From contig NC_033637.1 of the NCBI RefSeq assembly GCF_001540865.1, positions 5,911,737 to 5,975,736 of the forward strand: 64,000 nt of DNA. The letters are read 5' to 3'. Every line of letters starts with the position of its first letter. Positions within the stretch are counted from its first letter, which is position 1. A program made the position numbers and the translations under genes. Source of the stretch: Ananas comosus (Eukaryota; Streptophyta; Magnoliopsida; Poales; Bromeliaceae). Below are positions 20,683-32,821 of the stretch, piece after piece. The notes beneath the pieces were generated by a model. It had not been told where the DNA came from and searched no databases. It saw nothing but the letters and a program-made list of their open reading frames with translations.

Positions 20683-23152
20683 TGTGACACCCCAATAGTC
20701 CCACATCGGATGGGAATGGAGTGTGTCTTGGTTTATTAAGACTTGAGCACTAAGTAATTAATAACTGGGCTTAAGATTTTGGGCCGTTTGGCTAGGCCCA
20801 CGAGTATTATTATTGCATAGTGAGGCTGGGTCGTTACATTGGTACAGAGCTGTGTTCACCAGCCGGAAGCTGTGGCAGTCTGGCTGAGCAGGAGTCTTGA
20901 AGACAAGGTGGCTGCTTGCCAGGTTGGATGACAAGGCTTGAGCGAGAGAGTCTAATAGTCCTGGTGATTCTTAGGCATTGTGTGTGTGATTGGCGACGAG
21001 GAACGTCAAGGCGCCTTACGCGGGGGAGTCTTGTGACACCAATGTCACTACATCGGAGTGGGAATGGGGTTGTTCATTGCGGTTTATAAGAGCTTGACAT
21101 AGCTATATAACTGGGCTTAAGCATTTGGTGCTGTTGGCTAGGCCACGAGTTAATTATTGTACATGGTGAGGTCGTTAAATTTTGTGTATCAGGTGTGGAG
21201 GTTTTGGTAGGACCGGGGTCAGGGCTCTTTGTTTGATGCCGTTCAGATTTTGGTTCGCCCGTTCCAAGACTGAGCATGTGGGACCGATGGTGCCGGGCGA
21301 AGCATGGGAGATCAGTGGCGTTCTGAAGTGGAGGGGATGGTGAGGGAATGGTTTACAGAGCAGTGCGAACACATCCCGCTCTCAACGTGGAGGGATTACG
21401 GGCAAATGCACTCTAGACCAACATGCCCACAGGCCTATTCAACGAACCACTATTTATAAAAATGTAGACCCCAGATGTCCTATATATGGAATATAATAGG
21501 CCTAACTTCTATAACCCCGCTTAGAATTTTGCGTGGTGGCTAGACCCAAGAGGTTAGGAGAGTTAGCGTGTAGGACGATAAGTTCATGATGGTGACCACT
21601 GAGGAAGTCGGGGGATACAGATGGTATCGAGCATATTACGAGCCGGAAGTGTGAGATGTAGTCTCGGTCTGTAGCCAAGGTTGGATGACGGGCTAGCAAG
21701 ATCGAGTTCACATCGCCTGGGTATTTGTGAGTCTGAGCCTGCGAGGACGTCAAGGGTCTTAAAGAAGGGGATGTTGAACCCCAGGATATGTCCTATATAT
21801 GAGAATTAAGTAGCGGCTAACTCTTAACCCGCTTAAGATTGTGGGTGGTGGCTAGACCTAAGAGGTTAGAGAAGTTAAGCGGTGCTTAGGACAGGGAGTG
21901 AGTCCCTAGGTATGGGTGACCCCCTAGGAAGTTTGGGGTTCACATTGTGTTACCCCGATAGTCTATTTATGAGATTATAATAGGGCTAAACTCTTAACCC
22001 GGTTAAGCATTTTAACGGTGGTGGTAGACCCAAGGGTTAGAGAGGTTTTTTTAGCGTTGCTAGGACGGGGTAGTCTAGGATGGAGTGACCCTGGGAAGTA
22101 AATGGGGACTCACATGGATATAGAGCCAATTACCAGCCGGAAATTTGAGATGAGTCTCGGTGAGTGAGGGTTGGATGAAGGCTGCTAGGAGACAAGTCTC
22201 CATCGCTGGTAACAACCCAAAACGTACTTGTGAGTCTGACGACCTGACGAGGACGTCAGGGCTTAAAGGACGGGGAGATATGTTGGACTCCAGGTAGTCC
22301 TATTATTAAGATATAATAGGGCTAACTCTATAACTCCGGCTTAGCATTGTGGGTCAAGTCGCAGAGGCCCAAGAGGTAAGCGAGTAAGCGTGCTAGGACG
22401 GGAGTAGTCGCTAGGAGGGTGACCCCGGGAGTCGGCGGGTCCACGTGGTATCAGAGCCAATTACCAAGCGGTAAGTGTTTGAGGAGTTCGGCTGAGCCAG
22501 ACGGGTATGGATGCGGTGGCTAGCGATTATGGTCTCAATCGCCTCGGTATTTGTTGGTCTGGCCTGACGAGGAGATTGGAGAGAAACCACACTACGCAAC
22601 AAACAACAAACCGAGAAAAAGCAAAACGCAAATCGAAGAACCATAGAACAAGTCAGGGCTTAAAGAAGGGGAGATTGTGAGACCCAGATAGTCCTATATA
22701 TGAGATATAATAGGGCTAACTTTAACGCGTTAAGATTTTGAGGTGGTGGCTTAGACCTAAGAGGTTAGAGAGTTAAGCGTGCATAGGACGACGGAGTTAG
22801 TCTAGGATGGGTGACCCCTGGGAAGTGGGGCGTTACATTTAGTATCAGAGCGGTTATTAGCTGGAATGATGTGGAGAGTCTCGGCTGAGCCAGGGTCTGG
22901 ATGACGGGCTAGCGAGACGAGTCTCACATCGCCTGGTGATCTTGGGCTGTGTGTGTGATTGGACTGACGAGGACGTCAGGGCCTTAACGGGGGGAGTCTG
23001 TGACACCCCAATAGTCCCACATCGGATGGGAATGGGGTTGTCATTGGGTTTATAAGAGACTTAGACACTAGTAATAATAACTGGGCTTAAGCATTTTGGG
23101 CTGTTGGTTTGGGCCCAACGAGTTATTGTTACTAGTGGGCTGGGTCGTTACA
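20683..23152 (+). mobile_element. Composite TRIM / Cassandra complex
   Basis: The outer LTRs are the 5S-less TRIM: 20683-20838 and 22999-23152 (TGTGACACCCCAATAGTCCC...GGTCGTTACA), about 155 bp. The whole complex has one duplication, AGAAG (20678-20682 and 23153-23157). After the left LTR come a damaged primer-binding site (TGGTACAGAGC, 20840), an internal domain and another TRIM LTR (21032 to about 21179). A stretch of unknown origin follows (about 21180-21463), then degraded Cassandra copies (21465-22850), then an internal domain that starts Cassandra-like and ends TRIM-like before the right LTR. Confidence 0.9.
21465..22850 (+). mobile_element. Degraded Cassandra copies inside the composite complex
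   Basis: Five Cassandra-type LTRs with 5S-derived blocks can be followed (starting near 21467, 21773, 21946, 22271 and 22677), separated in four of the intervals by internal domains; the second and third LTRs abut directly. Nearly all differences from the clean copies at 10417 and 36961 are one-base insertions or deletions scattered every 10-20 bases, plus a foreign-looking A/C-rich insertion at about 22575-22650. Confidence 0.85.
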
Positions 23153-23553
23153 AGAAGAGAGAAAAAAGATAGAAGAAATGTATTAAATTGATGCGACCCC
23201 AACTTTTCTTTTAATAGTTTCCTTTTAATAAACAAGTTCAAATTCAAATATCTTATTATTTAAGAATATGTCTAGGAATAGACAATTATCTTGTTATTTA
23301 GGAATATATTTAGGAATTGATTTATTTATGTTAAATTAGGTATGATTACAAGTAATTTGAGGATATGAGCTCTAAATAATGTAATCCGATATTACAAGAA
23401 ATAATCAAGCAATATTATCTCTTTTTCCTCATATCTTGTCTTCTCTCTACCACTTCTCTCTAACTTTCTACCCCTTAATTCTCTGTAGGCACGATCCCCT
23501 CGAAGTGATCGATTCGGTATAGTAGGATTGTTTCATTTGGTATCAGAGCTTGT

Positions 23554-25076
23554 ATGGTCTTGACTCGAGCAAAAAAAGGATCCTTGCGAAAGATGGAGAA
23601 GGAGTTTGTACGAAGGGAGGAAATGAACAACGTTGATACTCGATTGAACAAACTGGAGATCGAAGTAAGGTTCATTAGCGATTCTACTAATGATCTTAAA
23701 ACTTTAATTATCGCTATGAACACAAAGATGGATGTGCGACCGCAAGTTCCGATAAAAATAGTCCTCTTCTTCCTACTCCCTTCAAGGAAGAGGCATTGAT
23801 TCCTTCTATGTAGAACTCTATGATGGTGATACTGTGAAACAACCGTTGTACTCTAAAATCTTAAGCTGTTAAAGAATGATGTTTATATAATTTTATATTT
23901 AGCACTCCCCCTCACGTCTGGGCTCGAAACTTTTTGCAAGCCCAAGACGTGCAATTGAATTAAATAGGAGAAAATTAATTATGATAGGGGCCTGACATGG
24001 CTTGAACTCGGGGCCTCGTGTCACAAGACTGGAGTTTCCCCGATTTGATGGTGATGGACTAGCTGGATGGATGTACCGAGCAGAGCAATTTTTTAATTTT
24101 AATCAAATACCAGACATCCAGAGGGTTCCGCACGCATCTTATCATATGGAGAAGGGAGCGTTACAATAGCTTCAATGGTTCGAGAAAAGCTGTGGAGTCA
24201 TGGCATGGGTGGATTTCGTAGAAGCTCTTTGTACTCGTTTTGGTCCAACTATGTACACAGACTATAAGGGAGAACTAACAAAATTATAACAAGGTTCGAC
24301 GCAAAGTGTTCGTGATTATCAGGCCCGATTTGAAATGCTTGCAAACCGCACGACGGGGCTATCCGAGGCATTTTTCATAAGTTGTTTTGTTAGCGACTTG
24401 CGAGAGGATCTCGAGCATGATGTCCGAGCCTTCCGATCGACATCTATCTCTGCCGCAATTGGTCCTACAGACCTTCAGGAGGAAAAGCTTTTAGCCCAAC
24501 GACGTCAGGTAAGACCTACCCCTACTAGGCTGAGTATTTCTACGACCATAATCCCTAAAGAGGCTCTCCCACCAATTAAGCGTTTCATGCCGGCCGAAGC
24601 GAAAATAAGAAGAGAAAAAGGGCTATGTTATAATTGCAATGAGAAATATAGCCCAGGTCATCGATGCAAAACAAAGCAATTGTTTTTTATCGAAGGCGAG
24701 CCTAATGAAGATAATATGGAGGACACTCCTGTGGATATTAATACCGAAGAATTGTAGGCGAAAATTTCTATGCATATTATATCCGGGTCGTTGTCTGCCC
24801 AAACAATGCATGTGAAGGGCCTTCTTAAGCGACAACCGGTTGCCATTCTCATCGACTCAGGAAGCACCCACAATTTCATATATCGCGATCTAGCCCAGAG
24901 AATGCACTACCATATTGCTGAAGAAAAGCATTTTGAGGTAATGGTTGCCAACGGGGAGAAAGTCGCAATTGGTGGTAAATGTTTCAACATACCTATTACT
25001 CTTCAAGATTATTATTTTATAACAGATTTCTATGTTTTCCCTCTCGGTTGGTGCGATGTGGTACTTGGAGCCCAAT
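23554..25076 (+). pseudogene. Gypsy Gag and protease, broken
   Basis: Gag begins MVLTRAKKGSLRKMEKEF at 23554, just after the primer-binding site. The frame is lost near 23760, and about 23840-24030 looks like an insertion with a tRNA-like box B on the minus strand (possible SINE). Gag resumes at about 24033 (FPRFDGDGLAGWMYRAEQFF), with further stops and a shift before 24335. A zinc knuckle CYNCNEKYSPGHRC lies near 24626-24668. After a stop at 24757 a retropepsin domain follows with LIDSGSTHNFI near 24850 and VVLGAQ at 25071. The next residues, beginning WLHTLRPILWDF, are beyond the nested LTR at 27658. Multiple stops and shifts rule out function. Confidence 0.88.
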
Positions 25077-27652
25077 TGTCACGCCCCGAGCCCGATCCTT
25101 TTGGCCGATTCGAGCGCGTCAAACAGACGCCGAACGGACAGAGTCTCCCCTGCCCGCCCAAGGCTCAATATCCTATACAAATAGAGTATAAATTTTGCAC
25201 AAAACGGAAGCATACACAATGGCTTGCACGAGGGCAAGCAATAGCCAATAGTGAAAGTAATAAACTACACTTTAGGAATTTATTTATATTTTTGCATCAT
25301 TTCTTTTATACATCACATATTCCTCAAAACATAACCATTTGCATTGAAACATAAACCCCTTTTTACATCATTCATTTAACATGTTCATCTAAAATCAACA
25401 AAATACAAAAGATGATAACTAAAGGATATGCAACTAAACCAAAATGTGAAACCAACTCGGGTGGTCTCTAACTATAGAGCGATACCTTTACCGCGATCAT
25501 CCACCGGCTCGTTTGGTCCCGGCTCTGTGGAAAATAGGGTGTGAGAACTACAACAAAGTTTTCAGTGGGTTCGGCAACCAACCACACTGACTTTCCCACT
25601 AGGTCTAATCAGGCATAATAGAAAAACAGATAGATAGAAACCAACTAAACAAATGCAGCTAATATGCCTGAATAATAAGTAATGCGATGCTCGATAAAAT
25701 ACTCATGATAAATGCAAGGTCATAATCTCATTGCCCAATCTCTTGGCTAACCCATAGGTTTCGCCCTCAACAACTCGCCAACCAAATCCCTACTATCGGA
25801 GAGATACCCGCTACAACCCAACGGGACCGTCCTCTGAGGAGATACTCGCTACAACCCAGTATGACAACTCCGGAGCACATCGCCCGAGGGGGAGCTACCA
25901 CCCTCGAACAAGGACTTACAGCTGAGTATGATCCAATCCTTAACTATAAGGATGTCGAGTCGAATCCATTCCTTATCTATAAGAAAACAATGCACATATG
26001 ACCCTTAACTCTAAGGTTGTTATGTCATAATGTCGCTATCTCTATTTACTTGCATTCTTTAACCTTTACTAGTGTCATATACACTACTTGTTCTTGTACA
26101 TATGCCACACCTGTTTTCTAAGTGTTACAACTCTAGCATTCTCGACTCATCATTGTCACTTTCTACTTCTATGTCAAGATGTCACATTTGTTTACTAAGT
26201 CCACTAAATTCTTGTCACTTGTCATGCATAAATAGGGTTATTAAAATTCTCACATGCATTTGAACTCATAACATGCAAAAAAGAAGCTTACAATTACCCT
26301 ACTATGCAATATGCTGAAATACATACATATGCTTAAGTATGACACTTTAGGTATAAAAAAAATTCCGAGGTTCTTGGTATGCACCACCCACCTTAGATGG
26401 TTGAGAGGATGCTACGGTGAATTTCTTGAAATTTTTGAAGCCCTATTTTTTTCGTCTGTGGCAAAACGAAGCCAAATTAAGCTTTTTCTCAATAACTTTA
26501 TTTAAACCTTTTCGTAACGTCAAACGGAGTTGTCCCACGCATCAGGAATACCCCCAATTAGGTTTTCTATAAGGTCAATTTGCCTTAGAAACTTTTCAGG
26601 ACAAAAGCCCTAAATTTGGTGCCCTAACAACACTGTTTGCTCAATCCTAAGTTTTGATCTCTAAAATAAGCAAAAGAGAGCTTATCCAACATCTAGAAGC
26701 TCATTTAGAACTATCTAAACTATTTCTAGGGTTTAGAATGCAAGCCCTAAAAATCCACCATTAGAGAGTTCCAAGAAACTAGGTTTCATGTATTCTATAG
26801 CTCCAATTAGGTTTCTACACTCATTAGAAAATCAAAACCTAGTTTTCTAGGACATAAACCCAAACCCTAGCCTAAGTTTTCATGAAAACCTCACCTTGGC
26901 CCAAAGCTCTCCAAGGTCCACCTTATAGGAGAGATCCCAAACCCTCAAAGCCTCCAAATCCACCTTCAAAAGCCTTCTCTACTCCTTCTCCTTGCTCTGT
27001 GGGGAGAGTTCTAGAGAGAAAAAGAGAGAAATAAGAGAGGAGGTGTGTAGTGGCTGTGGGAGAGGGAGAGAGGAGTGTTGGGGTTATGTATAAGGTGCTA
27101 CAATTACCAAAAATCCCACCACTTATTCATATGTGTAGCAGTTTTCAACCTGCTATCGGGCCCAAAGTGTACCAGTACACTTTAAGGTGTCACCGGTAAC
27201 ACGATCGCGTATAGCCAAACCTGAGAGCAGCTCCCTCGGGTTTGGAGCATTTGTACCGGTACACTTTTATTTTGTACCGGTACACTTGTCTGTACCAATG
27301 ACAACTCGATGGTTGTACTGGTACACATTGCCTAGACCTGATTTTTTGCTCCGTTTCGATTCTATTTCGCGCCGATTTATGCCAAAACCTTTCTAACACC
27401 TCTTAAACTCATTTTTAGCCCTTCCAACCTTGTTGAAATGCTAAATGAAACTTGTCCAACTATTTCTTTCGCATTTTTCACTTTTAAATCGCGCCGAGTA
27501 ATGCTAAAACTTGTTTAACACTCTCGAGACTCGATTTTGACCCTTCCAACGCTGTTAGAAGGTCAACTGGAGTTTGTCCATCCATTTTCCTCGGCACTTT
27601 AACCAATTTGGCTAAAGTTCGATAATCGCTATCGGGGTTTCGATACGTTACA
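25077..27652 (+). mobile_element. Long LTR-like insertion F (TGTCACGCCCC family) in the gypsy protease
   Basis: Starts TGTCACGCCCCGAGCCCG and ends GATACGTTACA; duplication CCAAT at 25072-25076 and 27653-27657. 2576 bp with no gag or pol. The host protease reading is continuous across the duplication, which confirms the ends. Two perfect TGTACCGGTACA words (27252, 27273) and several near-matches lie at 27168-27326. Interpreted as a solo LTR, diverged from copies B and C. Confidence 0.93.
27168..27326. repeat. TGTACCGGTACA palindrome cluster in LTR F
   Basis: Perfect copies at 27252 and 27273. Variants occur at 27168 (one mismatch), near 27188, near 27301 and near 27315. The cluster is placed as in copies B and C. 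Confidence 0.85.
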
Positions 27653-28173
27653 CCAATGGCTTCATACTCTTAGACCTATTCTTTGGGATTTTTCAAAGCT
27701 TTCTATGCAGTTTACAATCAATGGTCAGCAGTATTCAATCAAAGGATCAAGAGCGCCAGCATCGCAGATCATAAGCAATATTGTCTCTTTTTCCTCGTAT
27801 CTTGTCTTCTCTCCACCTCTTCTCTCTATCTCTCTATCTTTTAATTCTCTGGAGGCACGATTCCCTCGAAGTGATCGATCTGGTACGGTAGAATCATATC
27901 ATAAATGAATATAACAGTATACGGAAGAAATATGTGATTTACGTAGAAACCGTCTGGTTATTTTTATTAAAGCTTTAAAATGATGAAACTGATTATGTGG
28001 GAATTAGTTTTTGAAAAGCAGCTCTAAATTGTTTCTAATTCTAGTGCCATAAAAATCAGTTTTCTAATTCTGAAAAATTGAATTAGTTTTTTTAATGATT
28101 GCTTTCAATCTCTATTGAGCCAAAAATCACTAACACCCACTATAAGATAGAATTATTTTTGTATTTATAATTT

Positions 28174-28622
28174 GGCTAAATTATATAAAACCTTCCTGTC
28201 AATACCCACTTTTTGACTTCCCCCCTGTCATTCAGAAACCTACACTCTGCCCCCTTATAAAATATTTATAGGAGGGAACGGTGTGACAAAATGACCAAAT
28301 TGTCCTCATTTTTTTCGTCTCCTCCTCCCCAATCTTGCTCATCCCGATGGCGGAGGAGGGTGAGGGCGTGTGTCTGGGCATGGACAAAGGGGTGCGCGAG
28401 GGCGCTGCAGCGGAGGGCGAGGTAGCGGCCGAAGGCATGTGTGTGGGCATGGATGAGAGTTTTAGGTGTATTTTGGGTATAAAAATCCTAACAGAACACT
28501 GATGGAGTGAGCCGAAGTGAATATTTTTTATTTTTTAAGGGGGCAAAATGTAGATTTTTGAATGACAGGGGAGAAAAGTAAAAAAATGGGTATTAACAGG
28601 AAGGTTTTCTATAATTATATAA
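28174..28622. mobile_element. Long-TIR MITE with GC-rich centre, copy 1
   Basis: Inverted arms of about 95 bp, starting GGCTAAATTATATAAAACC and reading on through words such as CTTCCTGTCAATACCC, TGTCATTCAGAAACCTACA and GCCCCCTTATAAAA. The centre (about 28340-28455) is strikingly GC-rich, with a short open reading beginning MAEEGEGVCLGMD. The same arms flank a different centre at 30496-30875. Confidence 0.85.
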
Positions 28623-29476
28623 TGAATCCTCAAGCAAGCAGGAGGGGCTAGAGTCTGTATTTTTTTTCTAATTTTAATTATTTTCTCTCTCCACTAATTT
28701 CGACTGAGTGAATTGGACTTATGTTTTTCTTTTAATCTAATTTACTTTTTCTATCATTATACAACATTTAAAATATATAATATTTTACACATAATATATA
28801 TCTATCTATAAATATAATGAATCCTCAGTTTCTTGAGCCTACGTGGCGGAAAAGGGGAGAAAGACGGAGAGCACGAGGGACTGAAGCCAACATTTTTTTT
28901 TGAAGGGTTAGATAGCTGATACAAAATAGTTCATAGTATCGAAAAATTTTATTGTTTTTAGTTCGATTTTAATATCAAATTTTAATGTCATATTTACAGT
29001 TTGATGAGCAATCAATTTCACATTTAAATTTTTTTAGGATCTCTAAAATATAAGTGGTTGGCTTTTATTTTAAGAATTGTGCATTCTAAAATTTATTAGA
29101 TAGTTTAACATATTCTTTCGTCGAATGAAATTACTAATTAAACAAAATCAGTCGATGCTCAATTTTATCTTCGTTTGGAATAAAATTAAATTTTAAAAGA
29201 ATAAATGACGTTTTTGGTTCCAAACTATAAGATGCGCGACACTTTAGTCCTTGAATTTTAATATTTTACATTTTCTTGCTCAAACTATGAGGCACATGAC
29301 ACTTTAGTCTTCAAACTTTAATTAGTTGCAATTTCTGGCTTGAATTATGACGTATATAATAATTTAATTTTACAAATATAGAAAATTAAGAAAATATAAA
29401 TAAACATTCTTTATAATATATATATAAGATTATTTAATATATATTTTATTTTTTTAATTTTAAAATCAATATATAT
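28623..29476. other. AT-rich intergenic DNA
   Basis: No gene seen. A MITE-like stretch with the plant repeat theme 'TTTTGGTTCCAAACTATAAG ... CACTTTAGTC' occupies about 29212-29345. Confidence 0.5.
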
Positions 29477-29501
29477 NNNNNNNNNNNNNNNNNNNNNNNN
29501 N
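29477..29501. other. Assembly gap (25 N)
   Basis: Run of N directly before a C12(CT)n tract; the gap probably results from the low-complexity sequence. Confidence 0.95.
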
Positions 29502-29502
29502 C

Positions 29503-29562
<60 letters not shown>

Positions 29563-29615
29563 TTTAATTTCTCTCTCTACTCTACCCCCTCTCTCTCTCT
29601 CTTTCTCTCTCTCTC
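29502..29615. repeat. (C)n(CT)n microsatellite
   Basis: C-run followed by about 23 CT units and a second interrupted CT block. Such CT-rich tracts occur in plant 5' untranslated regions as well as in neutral DNA. Confidence 0.9.
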
Positions 29616-29701
29616 GTCTAATGAGATTAAGATGATTGATTAGCTACCCACACACACACACACACACACCAACTAACAGAAGCACCAATTGGGTGCCAAT
29701 T

Positions 29702-29784
29702 ATGAGGGAAAGGAAACCGACCAACGGAGGGGGTAAACGGCCTTTTCCATCATCATCTCCATCATCATCGTCGTCGACACCACC
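29702..29784 (+). CDS. Possible first exon of an unknown gene (weak)
   Basis: After the CT-rich tract, ATG at 29702 opens a short reading, MRERKPTNGGGKRPFPSSSP, followed by Ser residues, up to a GTATGT donor-like site at 29785. No downstream exon could be recognised before the (TA)n and (GA)n tracts at 30025-30137. The composition is not like the surrounding AT-rich repeats, but low-complexity coding-like stretches can arise by chance. Confidence 0.15.
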
Positions 29785-29789
29785 GTATG

Positions 29790-30018
29790 TGTATATATAT
29801 ACGTACGTACATATCTTCATATGTACATGCTATATATGTAACCCCGCATATTATTTTGCTGAGAGGTTGATTAATTGATCACACAGATTTTTTTTTTTTG
29901 TATTAACTGTACTATATACCTATTTGATACATTTGAATTCAACTGCTGCAATTAGAACTGTATAAGAAGATTCAAGCGAGCAGTTTTAGACAAAAGATAA
30001 ACTTAACTCCTTAATATT

Positions 30019-30058
<40 letters not shown>

Positions 30059-30495
30059 ATTTTTTTGATATAAATTAGCATACAAATATATATAGAGAGA
30101 GAGAGAAAGAGGGAGAGAGAGAGAGAGAGAGAGAGAGTATGACTATTATATTCTTACCGGTATAGAGTTTTTTTGTACTCATAAGTTATTTTAAAAATAA
30201 AACTTTCGAATCAATGATCCACACAGTTAAATATGATGTAGAGTTGTTGGATTAGAAACACGGGGCAAAACTAACTAGATCAATGCGTTGATTGAGTCAG
30301 ACACTGCCTCGAGAGGCGAATCGACTTCTGAAATGATCCTCAAATGTGTCACTACTAAGTCGAGCGATTCAGTTGAGAAGGGATCGGCTCAACCAGACTC
30401 TTTCACTAATTATTTTCGAGTGAATCGAAATGCGAGCTCAACTAATTAAAGAACCGAATTATTTATGTTAATTTGAAAAGGGCGATTAAAAAAAG
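29790..30495. other. Intergenic DNA with (TA)n and (GA)n tracts
   Basis: (TA)n near 30026-30053 and (GA)n near 30094-30137. A MITE-like remnant follows at about 30140-30250. No gene seen. Confidence 0.5.
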
Positions 30496-30875
30496 GGCTA
30501 AATTACATAAAACTTTCCTGTCAAAATCTGATTTTTTACTTTCCCTCCCTATCATGTAAAAACCTACACTTTGCCCTCTTGTAAAATGAAAAATATTTAC
30601 TTCGCCCCCTGCCGTTAGTAATCTGTTAGGGTTCCATTTATAAAATATTATTATATATTTTTTTATACCAAAACTGCCCTCAGCCTTCTCTCTTGTGAAT
30701 ATAATCAGGGGCAAAATGTTGAGAGGCAAAATGGTCATTTTGTCATCACAGTTCACACCGTACTTTTCTGTAAACATTTTTCATTTTACAAGGGGGTAAA
30801 GTGTAGGTTTTTAAATGACATGGGGGGAAAAGTGAAAAATCAGATTTTGACAGAGAGGTTTTCTGTAATTTAGCC
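30496..30875. mobile_element. Long-TIR MITE, copy 2
   Basis: Arms GGCTAAATTACATAAAAC... and ...TGTAATTTAGCC pair over roughly 90 bp and match the arms of 28174-28622, but the centre differs and is AT-rich. No coding. Confidence 0.85.
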
Positions 30876-32130
30876 TAAAAAAAATGTTACAAAGAGTAAA
30901 ATCTACTCCTTAGAAAGATCTTAGAATTAACTAAACTCTTAGATGGAAAAAAAAAAAAAGAAGAATATATGAACTACTACTAGAAAACCGTAAATGCCGG
31001 GAAGAAGGAATTGAAGTTTGTTGTGGTCACTTGTTTGTGTGATGGACCTTTATCACAAGCGCATTTTTTTCTGTTTATAATAGCGTATTCTCCGGCCTGC
31101 AGTAAATGGGTAAAACTTTTAAAAAATACTTTTCATATTTTTTTTTAAATTATATTAAAATCTATCAAATAGGCATAAAATAAACAGCCGATCTTAAACG
31201 ACCTTGTAAAAATAAATAACTAGATCCTTTATTGATCTTTATCTAGATAGTAAATAAGATTCTCTATAAAAAAAAAAAAAAAAAATCAATCAACTCTTGA
31301 TTCTTAACTTTTTTTTTAAAATTTTTTAATCAAAATTACAGGTCTTTTGGCACGTTGGTACAACCCTCTTATTTTTCATCACTATAAATAAATAAATAAA
31401 TAAATAAATAAATTGATGGAGCAATTTTAAATTGATACAACTTTGACATTTCCCACACCCACACACCCTAGCGTTAAGATTTGAACATGTATTGTTGGAC
31501 TTTGACGCATAAAAAGGAAAATTATTGTATATGTGATATTTTAGTCAAATTTGAATTCCAATAAGATGGCTTTAAATGATGCTAATAAACCTAAATGGCT
31601 TTGGATATTGGGACAAAGAGTAAAGGCTTAATTATAAAAACATACCCACATTTATTTACCTTTTGTCTTAATTACCTTTCTGTAAAAAAAAATTAGTAAA
31701 AATGTATAAAAATTACTTAAATTATGACCAATTTTAATTTGACTATCCAATCTTTCAAAATTTTAATTTTACTATCCAAAATTTTAATTTGTTTGATTTG
31801 AGTAAGCCAGCGACACTTTGACTATAAAATTTAAGCTAATTATTTTATTTAATAAATTTATAGTTTGAAAAAATTATATAAAATTAATATACTTACTAAA
31901 CCTGTAAAGATAAACGACGCGTTCAAATTTTGAAGTCAAAGTGAGTCGTTGGCTAGCTCAATCAATTGATCCATAGTTCTAGTAAGTTCTGTACATTTTT
32001 GCCTAAAAAATTTTAACGGTGTCAATCCTTCACTTTAGTCTTGTGTCAAATAGGTCTTTAATAATTTAGAGATTCAATTATGTTTTAAGAAAAGTGTTAA
32101 CGGTGATGACGTGGTAAGATTATTTAACAT
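30876..32130. other. AT-rich intergenic DNA with simple repeats and MITE remnants
   Basis: A CTACTACTAGAAAACC word near 30974 resembles a CACTA-type end. There is poly(A) at about 31268-31283 and (AAAT)n at about 31384-31410. At about 31710-31985 lies a palindromic MITE built on TTTTAATTTTACTATCCAA, related to 53390-53620 and 56706-56990. No gene. Confidence 0.5.
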
Positions 32131-32133
32131 TAA

Positions 32134-32821
32134 GGGTGCGTTTGGTTCGCATTTTGAAAAATTATTAGGAATAAAAGATATCCGAGAATCTTATTCCTAT
32201 TCATCCTATTACTAAGAATGTGGAATTGCTGTGTTTGGTTCGCACGATAATATTAATTAGCCATGTTATTTAATATTACAAAAAATATACAATTAATTAA
32301 TTAATTTATTTATTTAATTTTAGATAATGTTACCAAAAGTTTCAACATCTTTTTAGAAAAAAGGGAGAGAGAGTATAAGTTAGAGAGAGAGAGCATAATT
32401 AAAAAAATATAAAGAAAAATATAGTCAAAATTAGAGGAAGTGAGAGAGTTGAAATTTTAGAAAGAGAGAGAGAGAGAGAAAAAGCTTAGTTTAGAGAGAA
32501 AAAAAAAAGTTGAATTTTAAAGAGAAAAATAAGTTTAGAGAGATATAAGTTAGAGTGTAAAGAAAAATAATATCAATTAGCCGGCGGGTAGGAAGAAAGA
32601 AAGAGATTAAACATATTATGATTATCCCAATCCATTAATATGAGGATACCTACCCTCCCTCAAGGGAATGAGATTAGTACTTTGGAGTGAATCTTATTCC
32701 CAAGTGAATCCAATATTATCAATTAGATTACTTAGTGCATTTAACCAAATACCGTTATATTTTTTTTATTCCCATTGAATTACTAGGAATCTTTAAAAGA
32801 TAGCGCGAACCAAACGCACCC
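32134..32821. mobile_element. Tourist-like MITE (PIF/Harbinger type), 688 bp
   Basis: Perfect 17-bp inverted ends GGGTGCGTTTGGTTCGC and a TAA duplication at 32131-32133 and 32822-32824, both typical of Tourist/PIF-Harbinger elements. The interior is AT-rich with purine (GA) tracts and no transposase. Confidence 0.93.

Larger units (their letters stand above)
23189..27901 (+). mobile_element. Ty3/gypsy retrotransposon, internally deleted
   Basis: 5' LTR 23189-23535, TGATGCGACC...GTTTCA (347 bp), followed by TGGTATCAGAGC at 23538-23549. Gag and protease remnants follow; a long LTR is nested at 25077-27652; the protease reading resumes at about 27658 and runs into the last 130 bp of a 3' LTR (about 27771-27901). 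The duplication TAAAT at 23184-23188 and 27902-27906 fixes both outer ends. Reverse transcriptase, RNase H, integrase and most of the 3' LTR are missing through an internal deletion. Confidence 0.9.

Noticed and set aside
23840..24030. A tRNA gene on the minus strand, from a box B-like word near 24000.
   Set aside because: No cloverleaf or box A at the right distance could be formed; at most a SINE fragment inside the broken gag.
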